Source: Aurelia coerulea
Lineage: Eukaryota > Cnidaria > Scyphozoa > Semaeostomeae > Ulmaridae
Length of the DNA stretch: 64,000 bases
Direction: 5' to 3'
Assembly (NCBI GenBank): GCA_039566865.1
Contig: CM076949.1
Location: forward strand, 14,981,501 to 15,045,500
Shown here: piece after piece, positions 52,998-62,915 of the stretch
How positions within the stretch are numbered: position 1 is the first letter of the stretch
How the letters are laid out: each line of letters begins with the position of its first letter
Translations under genes and position numbers: made by a program
Notes under the pieces: model-generated
Told to the model about the DNA's origin: nothing
Databases searched by the model: none
The model's input: only the letters and a program-made list of their open reading frames with translations

Positions 52998-54399
52998 TGC
53001 AGCACTAATAAAGTGCTATAAAAGAAATTACTGGCAGAACTAAAGTTTTAAAGGACGATCAGTGCAATACACTTTATAATATAAATTGTAGCTACTAAAG
53101 TACGTTAATCCACACTTTTATGTTTATTTTCTTTTTTGTTTGAGAAAATAAACATTTAAATAATCCATGTTTGTTTATGCAGTAAAACTAAAATGAGTCT
53201 AAAGAAAAAATAAATGTCTATAGTAATGTTTTCAAGAATGGTTGCTGCAGCACTAAAAAAGTGCTATAAAAGAAATAACTGGTAGAACTAAAGTTTCAAA
53301 GAACGATGAGGGCAATACTCTTTATAATATAAATTGTAGCTACTAAAGTACGTTAATCCACATTTTTGTGTTTATTTTTGTTTTTGTTTGAGAAAATAAA
53401 CATTTAATTAATCCATGTTTGTTTATGCAGTAAAACTAAAATGAGTCTAAAGAAAAAATAAATGTCTATAGTAATGTTTCCAAGAATGGTTGCTGCAGCA
53501 CTAATATAGTGATATAAAAGAAGTTACAGTTAGAACTAAAGTTTTTAAGAAAGATGAGTGCAATACACTTTATAATATAAATTGTAGCTACTAAAGTACG
53601 TTAATCCACACTTTCTGAGTTTATATTTTGTTTTCTTTGAGAAAATAAACATTTAATTAATCGATGTTTGCTTCTGCAGTAAAGCTAAAATAAGACAAAA
53701 GAAAAAACTAATGTCTATAATAATGTTTCCAAGAATGGTTGCTGCAGCACTAATAAAGTGCTATAAAAGAAATTACTGGCAGAACTAAAGTTTTAAAGGA
53801 CGATCAGTGCAATACACTTTATAATATAAATTGTAGCTACTAAAGTACGTTAATCCACACTTTTATGTTTATTTTCTTTTTTGTTTGAGAAAATAAACAT
53901 TTAAATAATCCATGTTTGTTTATGCAGTAAAACTAAAATGAGTCTAAAGAAAAAATAAATGTCTATAGTAATGTTTTCAAGAATGGTTGCTGCAGCACTA
54001 AAAAAGTGCTATAAAAGAAATAACTGGTAGAACTAAAATTTCAAAGAACGATGAGGGCAATACTCTTTATAATATAAATTGTAGCTACTAAAGTACGGTA
54101 ATCCACATTTTTGTGTTTATTTTTGTTTTTGTTTGAGAAAATAAACATTTAATTAATCCATGTTTGTTTATGCAGTAAAACTAAAATGAGTCTAAAGAAA
54201 AAAGTAATGTCTATAGTAATGTTTTCAAGAATGGTTGCTGCAGCACTAACAATGTGCTATAAAAGAAATTACTCGTAGAACTAAAGTTTCAAAAAAAGAT
54301 GAGGACAATACTCTTTATAATATAAATTGTAGCTACTAAAGTACGTTAATCCACACTTTCTGTGTTTATGTTTTGTTTTCTTTGAGAAAATAAACATTT

Positions 54400-56396
54400 G
54401 ATAAATCAATGTTTGTTTATGCAGTAAAGCTAAATTGAGACTAAAGAAGAAAGTAATGTCTATGGTAATGTTTCCAAGAATGGTTGCTGCAGCACTAATA
54501 TAGTGATATAAAAGAAGTTACAGGTAGAACTAAAGTTTTTAAGAAAGATGAGTGCAATTCTTTTTATAATATAAATTGTAGCTACTAAAGTACGTTAATC
54601 CACACTTTCTGAGTTTATATTTTGTTTTCTTTGAGAAAATAAACATTTAATTAATCGATGTTTGCTTCTGCAGTAAAGCTAAAATAAGACTAAAGAAAAA
54701 ACTAATGTCTATAATAATGTTTCCAAGAATGGTTGCTGCAGCACTAATAAAGTGCTATAAAAGAAAATACTTGTAGAACTAAAGTTTTAAAGAACAACGA
54801 GTGCAATACTCTTTCTAATATAAATTGTATCTACTAAGTTACGTTAATCCACACTTTTTGTGTTGATATTTTGTTTTCTTTATGAAAATAAACATTTTAT
54901 TAATCGATTTTTGCTTATGCAGTAAAGCTAAAATGAGATTAAAGTAAAAACTAATGTTTATAGTAATGTTTCCAAACATGGTTGCTGCAGTACTAATAAA
55001 GTGCTATAAAAGAAATTACTGGCAGAACTAAAGTTTTAAAGGACGATCAGTGCAATACACTTTATAATATAAATTGTAGCTACTAAAGTACGTTAATCCA
55101 CACTTTTGTGTTTATATTTTGTTTTTTTGAGAAAATAAACATTTAATTAATCGATGTTTGTTTATGCAGTAAAGCTAACACGAGACTAAAGAAAAAACTA
55201 ATGTTTATAGTAATGTTTCCAAAAATGGTTGCTGCAGTACTAATAAAGTGCTATAAAAGAGATTACTGGCAGAACTAAAGTTTCAAAGGACGATCAGTGC
55301 AATACACTTTCTAATATAAATTGTAGCTACTAAAGTACGTTAATCCACAGTTTTGTGTATATTTTTGTTTTTGTTTGAGAAAATAACCTTTTAATTGATC
55401 GATGTTTCTTTTATGCAGTAAAGCTAAAACAAGACTAAAGAAAAAACTAATGTTTATAGTAATGTTTCCAAAAATGGTTGCTGCAGTACTAATAAAGTGC
55501 TATAAAAGAAATTACTGGCAGAGCTAAAGTTTTAAAGGACGATCAGTGCAATACACTTTATAATATAAATTGTAGCTACTAAAGTACGTTAATCCACACT
55601 TTTGTGTTTATTTTCTTTTTTGTTTGAGAAAATAAACATTTAAATAATCCATGTTTGTTTATGCAGTAAAACTAAAATGAGTCTAAAGAAAAAACAAATG
55701 TCTATAGTAATGTTTTCAAGAATGGTTGCTGCAGCACTAAAAAAGTGCTATAAAAGAAATTACTGGTAGAACTAAAGTTTCAAAGAACGATGAGGGCAAT
55801 ACTCTTTATAATATAAATTGTAGCTACTAAAGTACGGTAATCCACATTTTTGTGTTTATTTTTGTTTTTGTTTGAGAAAATAAACATTTAATTAATCCAT
55901 GTTTGTTTATGCAGTAAAACTAAAATGAGTCTAAAGAAAAAAGTAATGTCTATAGTAATGTTTTCAAGAATGGTTGCTGCAGCACTAAAAGAAATCAATG
56001 TGCTATAAAAGAAATTACTGGTAGAACTAAAGTTTCAAAGAACGATGAGGACAATACTCTTTATAATATAAATTGTAGCTACTAAAGTACGTTAATCTAC
56101 ACTTTCTGTGTTTATGTTTTGTTTTCTTTGAGAAAATAAACATTTGATAAATCAATGTTTGTTTATGCAGTAAAGCTAAATTGAGACTAAAGAAGAAAGT
56201 AATGTCTATGGTAATGTTTCCAAGAATGGTTGCTGCAGCACTAATATAGTGATATAAAAGAAATTACAGGTAGAACTAAAGTTTTTAAGAAAGATGAGTG
56301 CAATTCTTTTTATAATATAAATTGTAGCTACTAAAGTACGTTAATCCACACTTTCTGAGTTTATATTTTGTTTTCTTTGAGAAAATAAACATTTAA
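54400..56396 (+). repeat. 24-monomer higher-order segment (~5.96 kb period), copy ending at MITE 1
   Basis: GATAAATC is at 48438, 54400 and 60363 and AGAACAACGA at 48829, 54791 and 60753, a period of 5962-5963 bp. Within this copy AGCACTAAAAGAAATCAATG at 55981 is a rare insertion-bearing core repeated at 61945 (5964 bp). Between, one section runs at 5715 bp (ATAACCTTTTAATTGATCG at 55383 and 61098), that is one monomer fewer, later regained. The segment ends in the monomer hit by the MITE. Confidence 0.75.
56393..56396. repeat. TTAA target-site duplication, left of MITE 1
   Basis: Uninterrupted monomers read ACATTTAATTAATC. Here ACAT-TTAA precedes the element and TTAA-TTAATC (56947-56950 onward) follows it, so removing the element and one TTAA restores the normal monomer exactly. 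TTAA duplication is the hallmark of the piggyBac superfamily. Confidence 0.95.
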
Positions 56397-56946
56397 CCCT
56401 ATCTGACCTGGGTGTTTTGAAACACTCAATGCCTGGGGAGGGCGGATTCCCCCCCTGTTTATCTCTTTTGTCATAAGAGATATGGCGGCCATACTTGGCA
56501 CAAAGGTAGTTTATTATATAAACAATGAAAATTTGAGATCATAATCCAATTAGCGATGTTGTTGTTGTTGCTAGAGCATGATTCTCATTATGATGTCATA
56601 TGACGTCATATAAATGAATGGTTGCTAAAAGGTCATGAAACTTTATTTTTCATAAGGAAGTGAAAGATATAGATCAAAATATATGTAAAATCTTAATTTA
56701 GACTTAATTAGACCAATTAAACATAATTAAAAGAGATGCAAAGTATGTTTTTCACAGAGTTTAGTATGAAAAATTGGTAACCATGGAAACAAGGCTAAAA
56801 ATAGAATGTCCAAATTGTTGCAATTTTATTGCTCTATGATACAAAGTTAAACGAACGAAGTATCAGAGGCCTGCTGCATGTGTGGAAAACGGTGTAAACA
56901 AGAATGTACTAGGGGGGCGGAATCCGCCCCCCCAGGTCAGATAGGG
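56397..56946. mobile_element. piggyBac-type MITE, copy 1 (550 bp, non-autonomous)
   Basis: The ends are perfect 16-bp inverted repeats, CCCTATCTGACCTGGG and its complement, flanked by TTAA on both sides. Known piggyBac elements insert at TTAA and begin with CCC/CCY, so the family assignment is good. A subterminal GGGCGGATTC (56440-56460 region) matches the complement of GAATCCGCCC near the right end, giving GC-rich ends unlike the array. Inside are a hairpin TATCTCTT/AAGAGATA (56460-56482), a GTTGTT run and the palindrome TATGACGTCATA (56599-56610). There is no transposase frame; movement would need an enzyme encoded elsewhere. It is about 97-98% identical by eye to copy 2. Confidence 0.92.
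56599..56610. promoter_or_regulatory. CRE-like palindrome TATGACGTCATA inside MITE 1
   Basis: TGACGTCA is the consensus cAMP-response element bound by CREB/ATF bZIP factors. It lies in a perfect 12-bp palindrome, preceded by the near-repeat TGATGTCATA (56591-56600). The same site is at 62563-62574 in copy 2. A role in expression is speculative, since no gene is near. Confidence 0.3.
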
Positions 56947-56950
56947 TTAA
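56947..56950. repeat. TTAA target-site duplication, right of MITE 1
   Basis: Second half of the pair with 56393-56396. It continues into TTAATCAATGTTCG; the C in GTTCG is uncommon (most monomers have GTTTG) and is shared with the right flank of MITE 2. Confidence 0.95.
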
Positions 56951-57277
56951 TTAATCAATGTTCGTTTATGCAGTAAAACTAAATTGAGACTAAAGAAGAA
57001 AGTAATGTCTATGGTAATGTTTCCAAGAATGGTTGCTGCAGCACTAATATAGTGATATAAAAGAAGTTACAGGTAGAACTAAAGTTTTTAAGAAAGATGA
57101 GTGCAATTCTTTTTATAATATAAATTGTAGCTACTAAAGTACGTTAATCCACACTTTCTGAGTATATATTTTGTTTTCTTTGAGAAAATAAACATTTAAT
57201 TAATCGATGTTTGCTTCTGCAGTAAAGCTAAAATAAGACTAAAGAAAAAACTAATGTCTATAATAACGTTTCCAAGA

Positions 57278-57463
57278 ATGGTTGCTGCAGCACTAATAAA
57301 GTGCTATAAAAGAAATTACTGGCAGAACTAAAGTTTTAAAGGACGATCAGTGCAATACACTTTATAATATAAATTGTAGCTACTAAAGTACGTTAATCCA
57401 CACTTTTGTGTTTATTTTCTTTTTTGTTTGAGAAAATAAAGATTTAAATAAATGTTTTCAAGA
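57278..57463 (+). repeat. Shortened monomer (186 bp)
   Basis: AAAATAAAGATTTAAATAAATGTTTTCAAG replaces TTTAAATAATCCATG...ATAATGTTTTCAAG. About 63 bp are lost, including TTTATGCAGTAAAAC and the A-rich stretch; AATAAT-like repeats at both ends suggest a short-homology deletion. It is the longest of the single-copy shortenings described here. The same monomer carries TAACGTTTCC for TAATGTTTCC. Confidence 0.8.
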
Positions 57464-57821
57464 ATGGTTGCTGCAGCACTAAAAAAGTGCTATAAAAGAA
57501 ATTACTGGTAGAACTAAAGTTTCAAAGAACGATGAGGGCAATACTCTTTATAATATAAATTGTAGCTACTAAAGTACGTTAATCCACATTTTTGTGTTTA
57601 TTTTTGTTTTTGTTTGAGAAAATAAACATTTAATTAATCCATGTTTGTTTATGCAGTAAAACTAAAATGAGTCTAAAGAAAAAAGTAATGTCTATAGTAA
57701 TGTTTTCAAGAATGGTTGCTGCAGCACTAATAATGTGCTATAAAAGAAATTACTGGTAGAACTAAAGTTTCAAAGAACGATGAGGACAATACTCTTTATA
57801 ATATAAATTGTAGCTACTAAA

Positions 57822-60682
57822 GTACGTTAATCCACACTTTCTGTGTTTATGTTTTGTTTTCTTTGAGAAAATAAACATTTAATTAATCAATGTTTGTTGA
57901 TGCAGTAAAGCTAAAATGAGACTAAAGAAGAAAGTAATGTCTATGGTAATGTTTCCAAGAATGGTTGCTGCAGCACTAATATAGTGATATAAAAGAAGTT
58001 ACAGGTAGAACTAAAGTTTTTAAGAAAGATGAGTGCAATTCTTTTTATAATATAAATTGTAGCTACTAAAGTACGTTAATCCACACTTTCTGAGTTTATA
58101 TTTTGTTTTCTTGGAGAAAATAAACATTTAATTAATCGATGTTTGCTTCTGCAGTAAAGCTAAAATAAGACTAAAGAAAAAACTAATGTCTATAATAATG
58201 TTTCCAAGAATGGTTGCTGCAGCACTAATAAAGTGCTATAAAAGAAATTACTGGTAGAACTAAAGTTTTAAAGAACAACGAGTGCAATACTCTTTCTAAT
58301 ATAAATTGTATCTACTAAGTTACGTTAATCCACACTTTTTGTGTTGATATTTTGTTTTCTTTATGAAAATAAACATTTTATTAATCGATTTTTGCTTATG
58401 CAGTAAAGCTAAAATGAGATTAAAGTAAAAACTAATGTTTATAGTAATGTTTCCAAAATGGTTGCTGCAGTACTAATAAAGTGCTATAAAAGAAATTACT
58501 GGCAAAACTACAGTTTTAAAGGACGATCAGTGCAATACTCTTTATAATATAAATTGTAGCTACTAAAGTACGTTAATCCACTCTTTTGTGTTTATATTTT
58601 GTTTTTTTGAGAAAATAAACATTTAATTAATCGATGTTTGTTTATGCAGTAAAGCTAAAACGAGACTAAAGAAAAAACTAATGTTTATAGTAATGTTTCC
58701 AAGAATGGTTGCTGCAGCACAAATAAAGTGCTATAAAAGAAGTTACTGGCAGAACTAAAGTTTCAAAGAACGATGAGTGCAATACTCTTTATAATATAAA
58801 TTGTAGCTACTAAAGTACGTTAATCCACACATTCTGTGATTATATTTTGTTTTCTTTGAGAAAATAAACATTTAATTAATTAATGTTTGTTTATGCAGTA
58901 AAGCTAAAATGAGACTAAAGAAAAAACTAATGTCTATATTAATGTTTCCAAGAATGGTTGCTGCAGCACTGATATAGTGATATAAGAGAAGTTACTAGTA
59001 GAACTAAATTTTCAAAGAACGATGAGTGCAATACTCTATATAATATAAATTGTAGCTACTAAAGTACGTTAATCCACACTTTTGTGTTTATTTTCTTTTT
59101 TGTTTGAGAAAATAAACATTTAAATAATCCATGTTTGTTTATGCAGTAAAACTAAAATGAGTCTAAAGAAAAAACAAATGTCTATAATAATGTTTTCAAG
59201 AAAGGTTGCTGCAGCACTAAAAAAGTGCTATAAAAGAAATTACTGGTAGAACTAAAGTTTCAAAGAACGATGAGGGCAATACTCTTTATAATATAAATTG
59301 TAGCTACTAAAGTACGTTAATCCACATTTTTGTGTTTATATTTTGTTTTTTTGAGAAAATAAACATTTAATTAATCGATGTTTGCTTATGCAGTAAAGCT
59401 ATCACGAGACTAAAGAAAAAACTAATGTCTATAATAATGTTTCCAAGAATGGTTGCTGCAGTACTAATAAAGTGCTATAAAAGAAGTTACTGGCAGCACT
59501 AAAGTTTTAAAGGACGATCAGTGCAATACTCTTTCTAATATAAATTGTATCTACTAAGTTACGTTAATCCACACTTTTTGTGTTGATATTTTGTTTTCTT
59601 TATGAAAATAAACATTTTATTAATCGATTTTTGCTTATGCAGTAAAGCTAAAATGAGATTAAAGAAAAAACTAATGTTTATAGTAATGTTTCCAAAAATG
59701 GTTGCTGCAGTACTAATAAAGTGCTATAAAAGAAATTACTGGCAGAACTAAAGTTTTAAAGGACGATCAGTGCAATACACTTTATAATATAAATTGTAGC
59801 TACTAAAGTACGTTAATCCACACTTTTGTGTTTATTTTCTTTTTTGTTTGAGAAAATAAACATTTAAATAATCCATGTTTGTTTATGCAGTAAAACTAAA
59901 ATGAGTCTAAAGAAAAAACAAATGTCTATAATAATGTTTTCAAGAATGGTTGCTGCAGCACTAAAAAAGTGCTATAAAAGAAATTACTGGTAGAACTAAA
60001 GTTTCAAAGAACGATGAGGGCAATACTCTTTATAATATAAATTGTAGCTACTAAAGTACGTTAATCCACATTTTTGTGTTTATTTTTGTTTTTGTTTGAG
60101 AAAATAAACATTTAATTAATCCATGTTTGTTTATGCAGTAAGACTAAAATGAGTTTAAAGAAAAAAGTAATGTCTATAGTAATGTTTTCAAGAATGGTTG
60201 CTGCAGCACTAACAATGTGCTATAAAAGAAATTACTGGTAGAACTAAAGTTTCAAAGAAAGATGAGGACAATACTCTTTATAATATAAATTGTAGCTACT
60301 AAAGTACGTTAATCCACACTTTCTGTGTTTATGTTTTGTTTTCTTTGAGAAAATAAACATTTGATAAATCAATGTTTGTTTATGCAGTAAAGCTAAATTG
60401 AGACTAAAGAAGAAAGTAATGTCTATGGTAATGTTTCCAAGAATGGTTGCTGCAGCACTAATATAGTGATATAAAAGAAGTTACAGGTAGAACTAAAGTT
60501 TTTAAGAAAGATGAGTGCAATTCTTTTTATAATATAAATTGTAGCTACTAAAGTACGTTAATCCACACTTTTGAGTTTATATTTTGTTTTCTTGGAGAAA
60601 ATAAACATTTAATTAATCGATGTTTGCTTCTGCAGTAAAGCTAAAATAAGACTAAAGAAAAAACTAATGTCTATAATAATGT
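57822..60682 (+). repeat. Long duplication, right copy (partner at 48380-51240)
   Basis: Sits between the two MITE-bearing segments. It begins with AATTAATCAATGTTTGTTGATGC where the left copy has GATAAATCAATGTTTG, and ends where the left copy turns to a CCAAAAATGG, GTACTAATAAAG type and this copy to CCAAGAATGG, GCACTAATAAAG. It contains no MITE. Confidence 0.75.
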
Positions 60683-62360
60683 TTCCAAGAATGGTTGCTG
60701 CAGCACTAATAAAGTGCTATAAAAGAAATTACTGGTAGAACTAAAGTTTTAAAGAACAACGAGTGCAATACTCTTTCTAATATAAATTGTATCTACTAAA
60801 GTACGTTAATCCACACTTTCTGAGTTTATATTTTGTTTTCTTTGAGAAAATAAACATTTAATTAATCGATGTTTGTTTATGCAGTAAAGCTAAAACGAGA
60901 CTAAAGAAAAAACTAATGTTTATAGTAATGTTTCCAAAAATGGTTGCTGCAGTACTAATAAAGTGCTATAAAAGAGATTACTGGCAGAACTAAAGTTTTA
61001 AAGGACGATCAGTGCAATACACTTTCTAATATAAATTGTAGCTACTAAAGTACGTTAATCCACAGTTTTGTGTATATTGTTGTTTTTGTTTGAGAAAATA
61101 ACCTTTTAATTGATCGATGTTTCTTTTATGCAGTAAAGCTAAAACAAGACTAAAGAAAAAACTAATGTTTATAGTAATGTTTCCAAAAATGGTTGCTGCA
61201 GTACTAATAAAGTGCTATAAAAGAAATTACTGGCAGAGCTAAAGTTTTAAAGGACGATCAGTGCAATACACTTTCTAATATAAATTGTAGCTACTAAAGT
61301 ACGTTAATCCACACTTTTTGTGTTGATATTTTGTTTTCTTTATGAAAATAAACATTTTATTAATCGATTTTTGCTTATGCAGTAAAGCTAAAATGAGATT
61401 AAAGTAAAAACTAATGTTTATAGTAATGTTTCCAAAAATGGTTGCTGCAGTACTAATAAAGTGCTATAAAAGAAATTACTGGCAGAACTAAAGTTTTAAA
61501 GGACGATCAGTGCAATACACTTTATAATATAAATTGTAGCTACTAAAGTACGTTAATCCACACTTTTGTGTTTATTTTCTTTTTGGTTTGAGAAAATAAA
61601 CATTTAAATAATCCATGTTTGTTTATGCAGTAAAACTAAAATGAGTCTAAAGAAAAAACTAATGTCTATAGTAATGTTTTCAAGAATGGTTGCTGCAGCA
61701 CTAAAAAAGTGCTATAAAAGAAATTACTGGTAGAACTAAAGTTTCAAAGAACGATGAGGGCAATACTCTTTATAATATAAATTGTAGCTACTAAAGTACG
61801 TTAATCCACATTTTTGTGTTTATTTTTGTTTTTGTTTGAGAAAATAAACATTTAATTAATCCATGTTTGTTTATGCACTAAAACTAAAATGAGTCTAAAG
61901 AAAAAAGTAATGTCTATAGTAATGTTTTCAAGAATGGTTGCTGCAGCACTAAAAGAAATCAATGTGCTATAAAAGAAATTACTGGTAGAACTAAAGTTTC
62001 AAAGAACGATGAGGACAATACTCTTTATAATATAAATTGTAGCTACTAAAGTACGTTAATCCACACTATCTGTGTTTATGTTTTGTTTTCTTTGAGAAAA
62101 TAAACATTTGATTAATCAATGTTTGTTTATGCAGTAAAGCTAAAATGAGACTACAGAAAAAACTAATGTCTATGGTAATGTTTCCAAGAATGGTTGCTGC
62201 AGCACTAATATAGTGATATAAAAGAAGTTACAGGTAGAACTAAAGTTTTTAAGAAAGATGAGTGCAATTCTTTTTATAATATAAATTGTAGCTACTAAAG
62301 TACGTTAATCCACACTTTCTGAGTTTATATTTTGTTTTCTTTGAGAAAATAAACATTTAA
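60363..62360 (+). repeat. 24-monomer higher-order segment (~5.96 kb period), copy ending at MITE 2
   Basis: Parallels 54400-56396 in variant order, including AGAACAACGA (60753), ATAACCTTTTAATTGATCG (61098), the AGCACTAAAAGAAATCAATG core (61945) and the MITE at the same base. Near 60.79 kb it lacks one monomer and near 61.31 kb it has one more (the TTGATATTTTG, TTTATGAAAATAAAC type) than the first copy, so the total length is nearly unchanged. Confidence 0.75.
62357..62360. repeat. TTAA target-site duplication, left of MITE 2
   Basis: ACAT-TTAA directly before the element, at the same monomer position as for MITE 1 and paired with TTAA at 62912-62915. Confidence 0.95.
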
Positions 62361-62911
62361 CCCTATCTGACCTGGGTGTTTTGAAACACTCAATGCCTGG
62401 GGGGGGGCGGATTCCCCCCTGTTTATCTCTTTTGTCATAAGAGATATGGCAAGCATACTTGGCACAAAGGTAGTTGATTATATAAACAATGAAAATTTTA
62501 GATCATAATCCAATTAGCGATGTTGTTGTTGTTGCTAGAGCATGATTCTCATTATGATGTCATATGACGTCATATAAATGAATGGTTGCTAAAAGGTCAT
62601 GAAACTTTATTTTTCATAAGGAAGTGAAAGATATAGATCAAAATACATGTAAAATCTTAATTTAGACTTAATTAGACCAATTAAACATAATTAAAAGAGA
62701 TGCAAAGCATGTTTTTCACAGAGTGCAGTATAAAAAATTGGTAACCATGGAGACAAGGCTAAAAATAGAATGTCCAAATTGTTGCAATTTTATTGCTCTA
62801 TGATACAAAGTTAAACGAACGAAGTATCAGAGGCCTGCTGCATGTGTGGAAAACGGTATAAACAAGAATGTACTAGGGGGGCGGAATCCGCCCCCCCCAG
62901 GTCAGATAGGG
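62361..62911. mobile_element. piggyBac-type MITE, copy 2 (551 bp, non-autonomous)
   Basis: Same orientation, ends and internal layout as copy 1, starting 5964 bp downstream. The 16-bp inverted repeats are intact. By eye about a dozen substitutions separate the copies (for example GGCAAGC for GGCGGCC, AGTGCAGTATAAAA for AGTTTAGTATGAAAA, GGAGAC for GGAAAC), plus length changes in the G and C runs near the ends. No coding frame. Identical insertion point and flank show that it was probably copied with the higher-order repeat and is not a second transposition. Confidence 0.92.
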
Positions 62912-62915
62912 TTAA
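62912..62915. repeat. TTAA target-site duplication, right of MITE 2
   Basis: Completes the pair with 62357-62360 and is followed by TTAATCAATGTTCG, the same uncommon flank as MITE 1. Confidence 0.95.

Larger units (their letters stand above)
44241..56392 (+). repeat. Satellite block D, part 1: GCTTCTGCAG and GCACTAAAAAAGTGC types with kilobase duplications
   Basis: From about 45.97 kb monomers with TGCTTCTGCAGTAAAGC and AATAAGAC alternate with GCACTAAAAAAGTGC and TTTAAATAATCC types. The CCACACTTTTATG monomer repeats at 46401, 47395 and 48140 (994 and 745 bp, 4 and 3 monomers) and at 53109 and 53854 (745 bp). Long duplications tie 44.29-46.04 kb to 51.25-53.0 kb and 48.4-51.2 kb to 57.8-60.7 kb. 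No gene is seen in the block. Confidence 0.8.
56951..62356 (+). repeat. Satellite block D, part 2, between the two MITEs
   Basis: About 22 monomers of the same variants as part 1. The first ~37 bp after MITE 1 match the flank of MITE 2, after which this side changes to the AAATTGAGACTAAAGAAGAAAG type. It contains the right copy of the 9.44-kb-spaced duplication (57.8-60.7 kb) and the second copy of the 5.96-kb-period segment (60.36-62.36 kb). No gene is seen. Confidence 0.8.

Noticed and set aside
56397..56946. Coding gene or transposase remnant inside the element
   Set aside because: Stops are frequent in all frames that I read and nothing resembling a transposase is visible; the length is typical of a MITE.
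62361..62911. Second independent transposition of the MITE
   Set aside because: Same monomer position, same orientation, same rare right flank and a spacing equal to the local higher-order period make duplication of one insertion more likely.
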